A stretch of DNA of 64,000 nt from NCBI GenBank assembly GCA_905116865.2, contig CAJHNH020000205.1, forward strand, positions 244,230 through 308,229. The letters are read 5' to 3'. The notes beneath the pieces are model-generated. The model was not told the origin of the DNA and ran no database searches. It saw nothing but the letters and a program-made list of their open reading frames with translations. The position numbers and the translations under genes are program-made. This DNA is from Candidula unifasciata (lineage: Eukaryota; Mollusca; Gastropoda; Stylommatophora; Geomitridae). Shown in pieces: positions 33,550 through 44,060 of the stretch; position 1 is the first letter of the stretch, and the number at the start of each line of letters is the position of its first letter.

Positions 33550-33775
33550 GCTTCCAGGGCCCCATTGTGGGGGAGAAAGAATAGACCCACTGCTTCTTCA
33601 ACAAGCTTGTCAGAGGACGCGATGAATTAGGGATGTTTCCATCGAAGTCAGAGTGCATCTGCTTGAGAGGCGTGGAACATCCTGCACACAAATAAGCCAG
33701 ATCTGTTGAACAGATCTGCATGCAAAACTCAACTTCTGCAGGAGTTTACAGCTCATGAATGCCAAGAAAAACAAA
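33550..33775 (-). repeat. Dispersed repeat, family D, inverted copy
   Basis: Runs from ttccagggccccattgtggg through gcgtggaacatcctgcacac to the acagctcatgaatgccaaga end. Orientation is opposite to the gene. Confidence 0.75.
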
Positions 33776-36700
33776 AGATGATGATTACAGTATATTGTGT
33801 CCCAGGGTTACTTGCTCAGTGTATCATGTGTCATCCGATTTGAGCTCAGCATATTATTTATTGTTCTTTTGACTTCCACATAACATTTTCCTAGACTATC
33901 ATCAAACATTGAAGGATTAGTTCAGCTCACCATCTTTCCCAGAGTTCCATATTATTTTTACAGTCTTATCTGGTCGCCACAGTCTTGTTTGGTCATATTT
34001 GCTTCACTGTATTTGTCACATTACATTTAAGGGTTATTCTTTTGTTGAGCTGTAGGTGACGATACATGTTGAGTTTATTTATGAGAAGGTTTTTATTGTA
34101 ATACACTTGTTCTTTTGGAGAATGAACAAATTTCATTTTCAAAGAATCACAAATTGGGCATGCAGGCCTGTCTTACATCGTCCCTTGCAGACACTCATCT
34201 TTTAAACAGCAGTTATATTTTATCTGTTGCACATGTTATATTAATATAATAATATACATAATTAGAACATCAAGAGACATAAATACTGGAAATAACAAAT
34301 GGTGTTTGTCTAATGACAGGGATACATTCACACATTTATTTAGTAGACAGTTTAGGCTGATTCTGCAAGTTGAAAGAAGTAACTACGGGTAAGGTTGAGA
34401 ATGGAGTTGGCTACTTCACCCCATAAAACCTTAAAGCTGCAAAAGCCAACCAGCCATGAAGAACAGGTCAAAAATCACAGGTCTGGTGTGAGTTGGTTGA
34501 GGGTCTTTGTTCCATTGAAGGATCAGTGGCAAATGTAAAATGAATTGAGAGAGAGTGTGTGTGCATGTGCGCGCGCGGAGCGAGCACTGTCACTGCAGTG
34601 GAAAATTGATTGACCTGCTTGTGTCTAGTTTTTTTTTCTTTCTCTGTATGTCTAGCTTACTGTCTTATCATGTTTAGTCTGCTATCTGGTATCTAGTTTA
34701 TTATTTTTTATCTCTGTATGTCATCTAGTGTCTACTTGTGTGTCTAGTTTACTGTCTGCTTGTGTCTTGTCTGTGAGTATCTAATCTACTTTCTGTGTAA
34801 TCAGTTTTTTCGTTTATTGCTTGCCAACTTCTTGACTATCTGTGATCATTATAAATCATCCTATATCTAATCTTCATACACATTTTTTTTTTTGTTGTTG
34901 CTAACATCAGGAGTTTTATTGCATATTAGCATTTGTTTGATATAGTGTCTGCTCAGTCAACAATTCAGAACTAATTTCTTTGTCGCAGTCTCTAAATTGC
35001 ATTTTATTATTTTCATAATAAATACAAAGGATGTGATTTTTCTTATGTTTGTGCATTACATTTCTGCACACACTCAGTAAATATTGTCGACCTGTATGCC
35101 TCTATGGGAATACATATAAACGTTTATTGATACAGAATGTTGGGTGGCGTATACCAAACCTGACATCCCATATTGTGCTAGTGGCTTCGAGCGGAGGAGC
35201 TCATTGGGGAGGATAGTAGCCTTATTCTTGTAATAGGAAATGCAGCATAAAAACTTTGTTATGGCAAACCAGGCCTTTGGCCTTGGCTGGTAGCTGGTCT
35301 AGGAGGGAAGCTCAGACAGGTGGACAGATAGAGCACAGCTCTTTTGATCTGGCAGCTTTTGCAGCGTGCTTTGTTCCAAACATACTTGTGTTACCATTCC
35401 TTTAGAATAAACAAGGCAGGTTGAGGAAGGAATCAAGATGTATGGGAATGGGCAACATATGGTCTCTGCAGTACTGTCAGGCTTCTGTGGGAATGGAATA
35501 AGAATAAAGGAAGACATGATTGCAGAAAGGATGAGAGCTGAGCCTCTGAGAAGAAGCACACTAAATACAAATGATAGCAACAACAGTCCCAAAAGCTCAT
35601 TTTATGATTGTGGACAACTTTTCAAAATGCTAGTAGTCACATTCACCATCGCCATGGGCTGTCAGTCCCATACTTCATATAGCACAATATAACACTATGG
35701 TCTGTAAAGATGGAAAGGTGCAACTGTATAAACCTAGTTTCTAAATAAATCATAACAGCTGTTACGGTTCTAGTTACATTTTCCGCCCCAGAAAGAGAGT
35801 GACTTTTCTTGCCATTTATAAATTGTCTTGTCCTATTTTGTGGGTTGTCACGCTAGGCCACCGGCCGAAGATAGGGTCTCAAAACACACAAAAGTGGCCC
35901 TAACCCCTATGTCCTACCAAAGTGCAGCCTACGTCCCATGACTGCATGCAGCCTATAATATACGCTGCATACAGTCATGCGACCTAGGCTGCATGCAGTC
36001 GTGGGACGTAGGCTGTACTGTGGGGGGGGGGGGGGGGGGGGCAGGAAAGCGCTCACATCCATGAATATAAAACATGTAACATTGCCAGGCCATGACAACT
36101 AGTTAAATGCTGCATGTTGTTAGCCGGTCACTAAGTGTGACACTCCCCAACATAGCCCTGCGATTTATGAATGGCAAATGAAGTTACTCTCTTTATGGGC
36201 TGGAAAAGATAAATCGAACTGCTATTAAATATTTTATAATTGTGACATTTACATTATTTAACTGTAAAACACGGGCTTGAAGGAAAAAAGGGAAAGCTAT
36301 TGAGATCTGGTGTTATCACTGAATACAAACTGTGAGTTGGACATAAAGGAGATTAAATAAACATATTCTGAAATGATATTGATTGGCAGCTGCTGAAAAT
36401 GTACATAAATGTAAGGCTGTCTTGAGCTGGTGGACAGGTGTCTGACAGGTGGACAAATAGAGCACTGCTCTTCTGATCCGGTTGCTTCTGCAGCATGCTT
36501 TATCCAAAGTTTTATCATCATTCAGTTATCAAACCACATCCTCCTGAAACTTCATGATTCATTTCTGTACACCAGGATTGGCACTTTTTATTGCCATCTC
36601 ATTCGACACTAAATCCACCATTTGTCACTATGTTTTGTCTGATAACAGAAGGCTTTTAAAAAAAGATTTATTACAGAAAGACACTTGGTTTTACAATAAA

Positions 36701-37004
36701 TTTCAGTTCAATTTTTGATGTGCATAACATAAAGTAGCACTAACATAAAGAGAAACACCATTTTCAAACCAGCAGCGCATCAGCAATATTGTACTAGATC
36801 CATATCTTTAAAGACCAGCTGGCAACATTACACCAGTCCTCTTTAACTTCCCAGGATATTTCCTGTTAACCCATTTTAGACTATTCTACCTGGGAGCCAG
36901 TGTCAAATTTGTGAATACAGACCGAAGACAAAGGTCAACGGGCAAGCCTTTACCCACTGCTTGTTCATCAACTCCCAAGCAGTAACATTACTTGGCTAAA
37001 GTAG

Positions 37005-37315
37005 ATTACACAATTTATTGCTTGTCATATTTTGCGGTATCTTGTCAGGTGCATACTACAGTAACAATTACATAAATGAATCAAATAAGTGAATCCTTTA
37101 TATCACCTGCGCCTGGAACTGAATTCAGAAAGAGATGGTTCTGTCTTTACGGCTGCCCTGGTAAAAACAAGCAGTAACATTTGTTCGTTGTTGAAATTGT
37201 TGTTCACTTATAAAGGATTCACTTATTTGCTTCATTTTTTATAATTGTTACTTTAGTATGCACCTGACGAGATACAATGAAATATGCCAGGCAATAAATT
37301 GTGCAATCTATTATT
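37005..37315. mobile_element. Inverted-repeat (foldback/MITE-like) element
   Basis: The arms, about 90 bp each (roughly 37008-37100 and 37205-37312), are near-complementary: gattacacaatttattgctt at the left reappears inverted as aggcaataaattgtgcaatc at the right, and gtgaatccttta as taaaggattcac. A second, partial copy matching the right arm, with extra sequence inside, lies at about 30060-30475. No coding sequence. Confidence 0.75.
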
Positions 37316-38292
37316 TGTGTCTTCTTTGTTCAGATTTACAACGGGGAAACATTGCTTTAAAGTAGATTAATTTGGAAGTGACGAAAACAGTCGTTTACTG
37401 TTCAGCATTTAGACATTGTTTCGAAATATGAAACATCGTCGTCACTTGTAAATTTCACACATAAGTAGAGAATTGGATCAGCCCTTGCGTATTATATCCA
37501 GTTGATTTAACCATGACATTTCATCTTTGGAAGAAAACTCTTTTTAAGACTTTTCTCACCTCATCAGGCACAAGATTTTGTAGGGAATTTCTTGGGGCAG
37601 TACTATAGCCTGGGGGATGCTGTGACATGCCTTCGTTCGCCTTGTACATACAATGTGCCAAAAAGTGTGTTGGCTTCCTTTGACTAGGTTGACACACTGT
37701 CTCCCAGACAAAAATGCGCAGCTTTCTGTCTCCCAGATAAAAGTGAGCACTGCCTTTTCTGTGAACAACTTTTCTAGGTTAGGGTTAAATGCAGAAATAC
37801 TGACAGGTCAGGAACATTCATGGCCAAGGCCAGGTCACGATGTAAGAACAGCGCTTCAGAACAGGACATCTTGAGGGCGAGGAATGATCGAAAATAACTC
37901 ACACTGAAAAAGACAATACAGTTAACGATAACAATGCTGAAAAGAACCAACATGCCTAGAATGTATGAGTTTTAGGGTTAGTGTTAAATCAACAGCGACT
38001 GAGACTAACCTTTACCCCCTAAGACTATAGGACTGTCCCAGGGAATTCCCTACTAAATCTGGCACCCGACGAGGTGGGGTGAAAAGGTAAATTAGTACCA
38101 AAAATAATAATTGAAAGAAAAAAAATTATTTTTGGGGGAAACATTTTTTACACTCCTCCTGAAACATTGCTTGTTTTCAATCTACTAACATTACAAAAGC
38201 CTTCTGTTGCTAACTGTCATATTTTGTTTGTTAATGATCAATTTATGCCATTCATAATTTGTAAGGTGAATTTTTTTTTTCATATGATATAG

Positions 38293-38451
38293 GTCAGTTC
38301 AAATCCCCTGGACGAGGTATACGAGGAGCTCAGTTTGGCCGGCAGGGATTCCATGGGGGACAGCAAGGCTTCCAATACCCTCCCGGAAGTTATCCAGGAA
38401 CTCCGATGCATCCAGGAATGGAAAGAAGGATGTCATCAGCTGGTTATGAAG
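38293..38451 (+). CDS. First downstream constant exon
   Basis: 159 nt, entering and leaving in phase 1. The acceptor is catatgatatag and the donor G|gttagt. After the split codon it encodes QFKSPGRGIRGAQFGRQGFH, then a Gln/Gly/Pro-rich stretch (QQGFQYPPGSYPG) and MERRMSSAGYE. Low-complexity RG and Q composition suggests a disordered linker. All 23 cassettes can join it in frame. A frame in another register (38335-38517) is a shadow. Confidence 0.9.
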
Positions 38452-38650
38452 GTTAGTTCAGACTTTGATACATTCAGAGATCATCAGTTTTCAGCTGGTG
38501 TTTTGTGGAGCCCTTAAGCTGTGCACTTTGATACATTCAGAGATCATCAGTTTTCACTGGCGCTTCATGGAGCCCTTAAGCTGTGCACTTTGATACATTC
38601 AGAGATCACCAGTTTTCACTGGCGCTTCATGGAGCCCTTAAGCTGTACCT
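38445..38650 (+). repeat. Three-copy ~64-bp tandem repeat covering the donor flank
   Basis: Copies share gatacattcagagatcatcag (one with c for t), then gttttcactggcgcttcatg and gagcccttaagctgt. The first copy starts right at the donor of the constant exon. Confidence 0.85.
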
Positions 38651-39707
38651 GCTTTTCTCAAGAGCTCTGTGGCCACTCCAGGAAGATAAATACAATTTGA
38701 AAGAAATTAAAGATTGAGAAACAGAAAGTAGAATCTGCTGCCACTCGCTCCAAAATTATTGACAAAGTTTGACACTATAATGTCACCTGCCCTTCCTGCA
38801 ACTAAATAAGGGGCCCCACCAAAGAATTTGCTTTTAAGAAGGGCTCAGCTGAACCAAAAAAAAAAAAAAAGTTAAAAACCAGTGCACAAGATTTATATTT
38901 GCTGTTAGAGGGCATGTCATCTACTTAAGAAAATTTCGGACTGACTCTTTTTATGCCAGTGGTATATTGGGCATGTGATGCTAGACTGTTTATAGACCAG
39001 TCAGCCTTTAATGAACAATGTGGTCAACATCATGTCAGCCACCTTTACTTCCTAGGACTTTACCTGCTACTCACTTTAGACTGGGTCAGTCTGCAAGTCA
39101 ACATTATTAACACACAAAAGGTCAGACTTTATGCAGATTCCAATCCAAGACCTTTGTTTCAGCAGACACACGTCTAGCTGCTTCGACAATACATAGACGC
39201 TGTTTTATCAAACCCAAAGAACCATTGCAATACTCTCTCTTCTGTTCTATGCTGTAACTTCTGCTTCTCATTCATCTAAAGACAAATGCAGTGTGCCCAT
39301 TTACAACATGGCTGTGATATTTGGGCCTTTTGGCAGACACATCCAACTTCTGCAGGCCTGGGTTAGGCTTCCCGGGTTGGTCTTTTGGGTGTTTTATATA
39401 GATGAATACAGTCATATAACAGCAATACATAGAGTTTTTCTGTTCACTTCTACATTCGCCTGTAAAGGGGCAGTTGGTACATTGTGTTGTTGTTTACAAC
39501 TAGGCTGTGATATCTGGGTATTTCAACCTAACACATCAGATTTTTAGAAAACTATTTAATTTATTTTTATGATATACACATTAGAGGAAGTGATTACACC
39601 CCCCCCCCCCTTCTCCTCCCCATAAAAAAGGTCCTTAGCATCCACACAGGGAATTAAACAAACAGACGTGAAATATTTCAGCTGGCTATAAGTTTGATGA
39701 GGAAGCT

Positions 39708-39935
39708 GCCATGGTGTCACAGCTAGATGCTCGTCTGCAGATCTGAAGGTTGTAGGTTCAAATCCGAACAGTGCTGGAGTGTTTTCAAAAATGATCTTGG
39801 TTTCCAGGTTGACCCAGCCTTACAAAGGCGCCAGGTAAGTCATGGAAAGTCAAGGTGTCAGGCATGGTGCTGAGCACATCACCCATCATGCTCCGTTTGG
39901 TCTATAAATTATTGGTTTTGCCCTATGTGCCAAAA
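39708..39935 (+). repeat. tRNA-derived SINE, family B
   Basis: The head carries a good B-box (aggttcaaatccg), then ccaggttgacccagccttac, a ggcatggtgctgagcacatc block and attattggttttgccctatg. It lies 120 bases before the terminal coding exon, in the sense orientation. The in-frame ORF starting at 39855 begins inside it and is intronic up to 40056. Confidence 0.85.
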
Positions 39936-40056
39936 ACACATGTCAGCGTGGAAACTAATCGTTTAAATTATATAAGTTTGATGCATAATCTTGACTCTGG
40001 TAGTGTCAGCATTGAGAAATCTCACACATGCATTTCTTCTTATCTTTCTGCTACAG

Positions 40057-40355
40057 GTGACAGTTATGGTCAGGGCACTGGAGAAGAGAGCTATGATTAC
40101 CAGCAGCTTGCTTCTGATGACAGCCATGACACACAGCAGTCCTCCAACGATCTGAGTCAGACACAGTCAGGATTCCACGGTGCATTTGGCAATGGGAGTG
40201 GCCAGTCTTCAGAGCAGAACCAGTCTGGGGAAGGACAGGGTCAAGGGGGAGACAGTCCACCAGACATTAAATATGAGGTCACACCAATGCCTTTTATGAA
40301 AACCAATGATTTTGAATTGATAGAGATAGACCCTGATGAGGAAGATGACATATAG
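40057..40355 (+). CDS. Terminal coding exon: acidic, Q/S-rich tail with SUMO-type motifs
   Basis: The acceptor is ctttctgctacag. Two bases complete the split Gly codon, then 98 codons to TAG at 40353-40355. The sequence is Ser/Gln/Gly/Asp-rich (DSYGQGTGEESYDYQQL; SGQSSEQNQSGEGQGQGG). It ends with DIKYEV, fitting the sumoylation consensus hydrophobic-K-x-E, and FELIEIDPDEEDDI, a hydrophobic core followed by acids as in SUMO-interaction motifs. Such tails are common in nuclear regulators. The protein itself was not recognised, and start exons lie outside the window. Confidence 0.9.
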
Positions 40356-41830
40356 AAGGGCATAGGGACGAGGAAGATGATATGTAGAAGGGCATAGAGA
40401 TAGAGGAAGATGATTTGTAGAAAGGCACAGAGATACAGGAAGATGATATGTAGAAGGGCATAGAGATAGAGGAAGATGATTTGTAGAAAGGCACAGAGAT
40501 ACAGGAAGATGATATGTAGAAGGACAAAGAGATAGAGGAAGATGATTTGTAGAAAGGCACAGAGATACAGGAAGATGATATGTAGAAGGACAAAGAGATA
40601 GAGGAAGATGATATGTAGAAAGGCACAGAGATACAGGAAGATGATATGTAGAAGGACAAAGAGATAGAGGAAGATGATTTGTAGAAAGGCACAGAGATAC
40701 AGGAAGATGATATGTAGAAGGACAAAGAGATAGAGGAAGATGATTTGTAGAAAGGCACAGAGATAGAGGAAGATGATATGTAGAAGGACAAAGAGATAGA
40801 TGAAGATGATATGTAGAAGGGCACAGAGATACAGGAAGATGATATGTAGAAGGACAAAGAGATAGAGGAAGATGATTTGTAGAAAGGCACAGAGATACAG
40901 GAAGATGATATGTAGAAGGACAAAGAGATAGAGGAAGATGATATGTAGAAGGGCACAGAGATACAGGAAGATGATATGTAGAAGGACAAAGAGATAGAGG
41001 AAGATGATTTGTAGAAAGGCACAGAGATACAGGAAGATGATATGTAGAAGGACAAAGAGATAGAGGAAGATGATTTGTAGAAAGGCACAGAGATAGAGGA
41101 AGATGATATGTAGAAGGACAAAGAGAAAGAGGAAGATGATATGTAGAAAGGCACAGAGATACAGGAAGATGATATGTAGAAGGACAAAGAGATAGAGGAA
41201 GATGATATGTAGAAAGGCACCGAGATACAGGAAGATGATATGTAGAAGGACAAAGAGATAGAGGAAGATGATTTGTAGAAAGGCACAGAGATACAGGAAG
41301 ATGACATGTAGAAGGGCATAGAGATAGAGGAAGATGATTTGTAGAAAGGACAAAGAGATAGAGGAAGATGATTTGTAGAAAGGCACAGAGATACAGGAAG
41401 ATGATATGTAGAAGGACAAAGAGATAGAGGAAGATGATTTGTAGAAAGGCACAGAGATACAGGAAGATGATATGTAGAAGGACAAAGAGATAGAGGAAGA
41501 TGATATGTAGAAAGGCACAGAGATACAGGAAGATGATATGTAGAAGGACAAAGAGATAGAGGAAGATGATATGTAGAAGGACAAAGAGATAGAGGAAGAT
41601 GATATGTAGAAAGGCACAGAGATATAGGAAGATGATATGTAGAAGGACAAAGAGATAGAGGAAGATGATTTGTAGAAAGGCACAGAGATACAGGAAGATG
41701 ACATGTAGAAGGGCATAGAGATAAAGGAAGATGATTTGTAGAAACGACAAAGAGATAGAGAAAGATGATTTGTAGAAAGGCACAGAGATACAGGAAGATG
41801 ACATGTAGAAGGGCATAGAGATAAACCCAG
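40356..41830 (+). repeat. 33/66-bp minisatellite derived from the gene's last codons and stop
   Basis: About 44 units of 33 bp. They alternate between two forms, one with gaggaagatgatttgtagaa and aggcacagagata, the other with caggaagatgatatgtagaa and ggacaaagagata. Each unit resembles the coding end gaggaagatgacatatagaa, so each repeats an EEDD-like block and TAG in the gene's frame. It lies in the 3' UTR immediately after the stop. On the minus strand the array lacks stops, which produces frames of 491-615 codons. Confidence 0.95.
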
Positions 41831-42520
41831 GTGAGGGAGATGTCAGTGGGAGAGGGGGTGGGGGGATAGAGATAGCATCCAGATGATGAAATATATGAAG
41901 TATTGAAATTGACACAGATAAGGAAGATGACATAGGAGGGTACAGAAAAGATACTGATGAGGAAGATTACATATAGGAGGTTAGTATAGAGATAGACCAA
42001 TATAAGGAAGGGCATAAAGATAGACACAGAAGAGTAAAGTGATATATATGAGGACATAGAAGTAGATGATAAAAATGACAAACAGTATTTCATAGAGAGA
42101 CCCAAGTGAGTTGACATATTGATGGGTATAAAAATAGACACAGATGAAGGATATGGTATAGAAGTCGACAGATAAGAAAGATAAACAGTAGTAGTTCACA
42201 GAGATAGACCCAGTGAGTAAGCTGACATATTGGAAGTCATAGAAATAGACACAGAAGAGTAAGATGGAGGGCATAGAAATTGACGGATGAGAAACACAAA
42301 GAAATATAGCAGGGTACAGAGATAGACCTCTGTAAGGAAAACGACATGAAGGTGTAGAAATAGACATCGATGAGGAGGACAACATATAGGAGAACACAGG
42401 GATGGATGCAGAAGAGGAAGATGTGACATATATGGTAAAATAGGGATAGACACAGTTGAGTAAGATGACACATAGGAAGGCAAATGAATAAACAGAGGTG
42501 AGGAACTTAACATCTAGGAA
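41831..42520 (+). repeat. Older degenerate section of the same repeat
   Basis: Imperfect units with agatagacccaggtgagg, gatactgatgaggaagatta and similar words. These recall the longer source segment that encodes IEIDPDEEDDI rather than only its last part. Spacing is irregular and units have many substitutions, as in an older phase of expansion. Confidence 0.75.
42487..42492 (+). terminator. Candidate poly(A) signal AATAAA
   Basis: First AATAAA after the stop that lies beyond the repeat array. Other candidates are 43181-43186 and 48283-48288; the last is followed by a GT-rich stretch (tattgttgtgtttttatg). The sequence alone cannot say which is used. Confidence 0.25.
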
Positions 42521-43769
42521 GGTATCATGTCGTCACAGTAATAATTACACATGTTATGCACGGACTAGTGAACAATGAATATACAAAGCTATAGTAACAT
42601 GAAGATGACACATTTATGACTAATATTTCCACTTGAATACTAGGTTGATTAAACTTTCTTGTATCACTCCTTCTTTTAAATTTGACTCTCACAGGCTTAT
42701 TCTTTTAAGGATAATGTGGAGTCCTCATTGTTTTCCACATAATGCAGAGATGTAGTATATTTTCCAATATGGTTGAAACTTTCAAGCCACTTTTCGTTGT
42801 GGTATTGCTGGTTGTCGTGATAGCAGTGACCACTTATTTTTGTGTTTGTTAGTTTTGTAAAAGATCAGGTGATTCTGTTGTGACACTTTTAATGTGTCAG
42901 ATGTTTAGTTGTCTGTCTCAAATTGTATGTAAAGGGAGATTGGCCGTACATCTAAAAGTGGTTACTATATATCTAAAAGTAGGGATTATACATCTATAAA
43001 GTGGAGATTGCCTCTACAACTAAACATGGAGATTGTGAGACTGTACATCTAAAAGTGAAGATTCTACATCTAAAAGTGAAGATTTTCTGTTCAAAATTTT
43101 TTTTTTTTTTAAATGTGTAGGGTGATTGAAAGTGGTCAGATGTTTTGATTTTGTTTATATGGGATCAGGTATCTTTCTGGAATAAAGGAAGGAAGAGACA
43201 GGCAATGTGAACAGTACATCTAGAATAAATCTTCTGTGTTCCCATGGAGCAATATCTTTGCAAGCAACAGCTAAACTTGAATTCAGTGCTAGGCCTTTGC
43301 TCATAATGTGCAGTCATACGCTTGCAGAAACATGAAGCCAGCATTTAGATGTATCTGTTTATAATTCAGTTATAATATTGTGAGATGAAATGAAATGGTC
43401 ATTACTTAGCAGTCAGGTGAGGAAAGTGATTCTGGAATGTTGTTTTAAGGACATAACAACATATTGTATCAGATTCAGTGACAAGCAAAACATCAAATGA
43501 TTTGATCACCCCATTATAATAATGCTACAACTACCACCAGTACAGGTGCTACACCCAAAAAGATGTGATATGAGAGCATAAGGGCACTGAAGGAGAATAT
43601 AGCTTCATGATAGTAAGGACATTTTGGAAATGGCCTATGTGCAGTGATGTCGATGTGATAACATAAGGACATTGTACATCCACACAGAATGACAGTAGTC
43701 AGTGCTGTCCATGAAACTCTGGACCACATACAATTCTTCCTTATAATGCCTAATGGCAAAAGTGGAAGT

Positions 43770-44060
43770 TCCTCCTTCTTTGTGTTCACCGGCTGTAAAC
43801 TGCGGTGGAAAGTTCTGGTTGTTCGTCCACTTCTGGACTGCAGTCCTGTTCCAGAACCTGAGTGTTGGGTGTGCATCCGTTTGACAGATCTGACTTATTT
43901 ATATGCAGACTGTTGGTTCTTTGCCTCTCAGGCAGATGCACTCCAACTTCGAAGGAAGCTCCCAATAAGTCTACTCTTACAACATGCTTTTGGGTAGGCA
44001 GTGGGTCTATTCTTGTTTTCCCTATAATAGGGCCCTGCAACCCACACGGGGGAAAAGTGG
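43770..44060 (+). repeat. Dispersed repeat, family D, near-complete copy
   Basis: Runs from ttctttgtgttcaccggctg through ccagaacctgagtgttgggt and ctcaggcagatgcactccaa to ctgcaacccacacggggg. It is one of the two longest copies and defines the family at about 280 bp. The 84-120 codon frames in this interval come from the repeat. Confidence 0.85.

Larger units (their letters stand above)
33375..38292 (+). other. Intron from last cassette to first constant exon
   Basis: Contains no further cassette that I could find. It holds an inverted family D repeat (33550-33775), a GAGAGTGTGT/GCGCG tract near 34545-34580, duplicated segments sharing gacaggtggacaRatagagc (35317 and 36433), a poly-G tract near 36020, a SINE fragment around 36830-36910 and an inverted-repeat element at 37005-37315. 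Confidence 0.65.

Noticed and set aside
40209..42141. Minus-strand frames of 574, 491 and 615 codons
   Set aside because: They overlap one another in all three reverse frames, consist only of the 33-bp minisatellite read backwards (repeats like FYISSSSISLS) and lie opposite the gene's 3' UTR. A unit of 3n length without reverse stops explains them fully.
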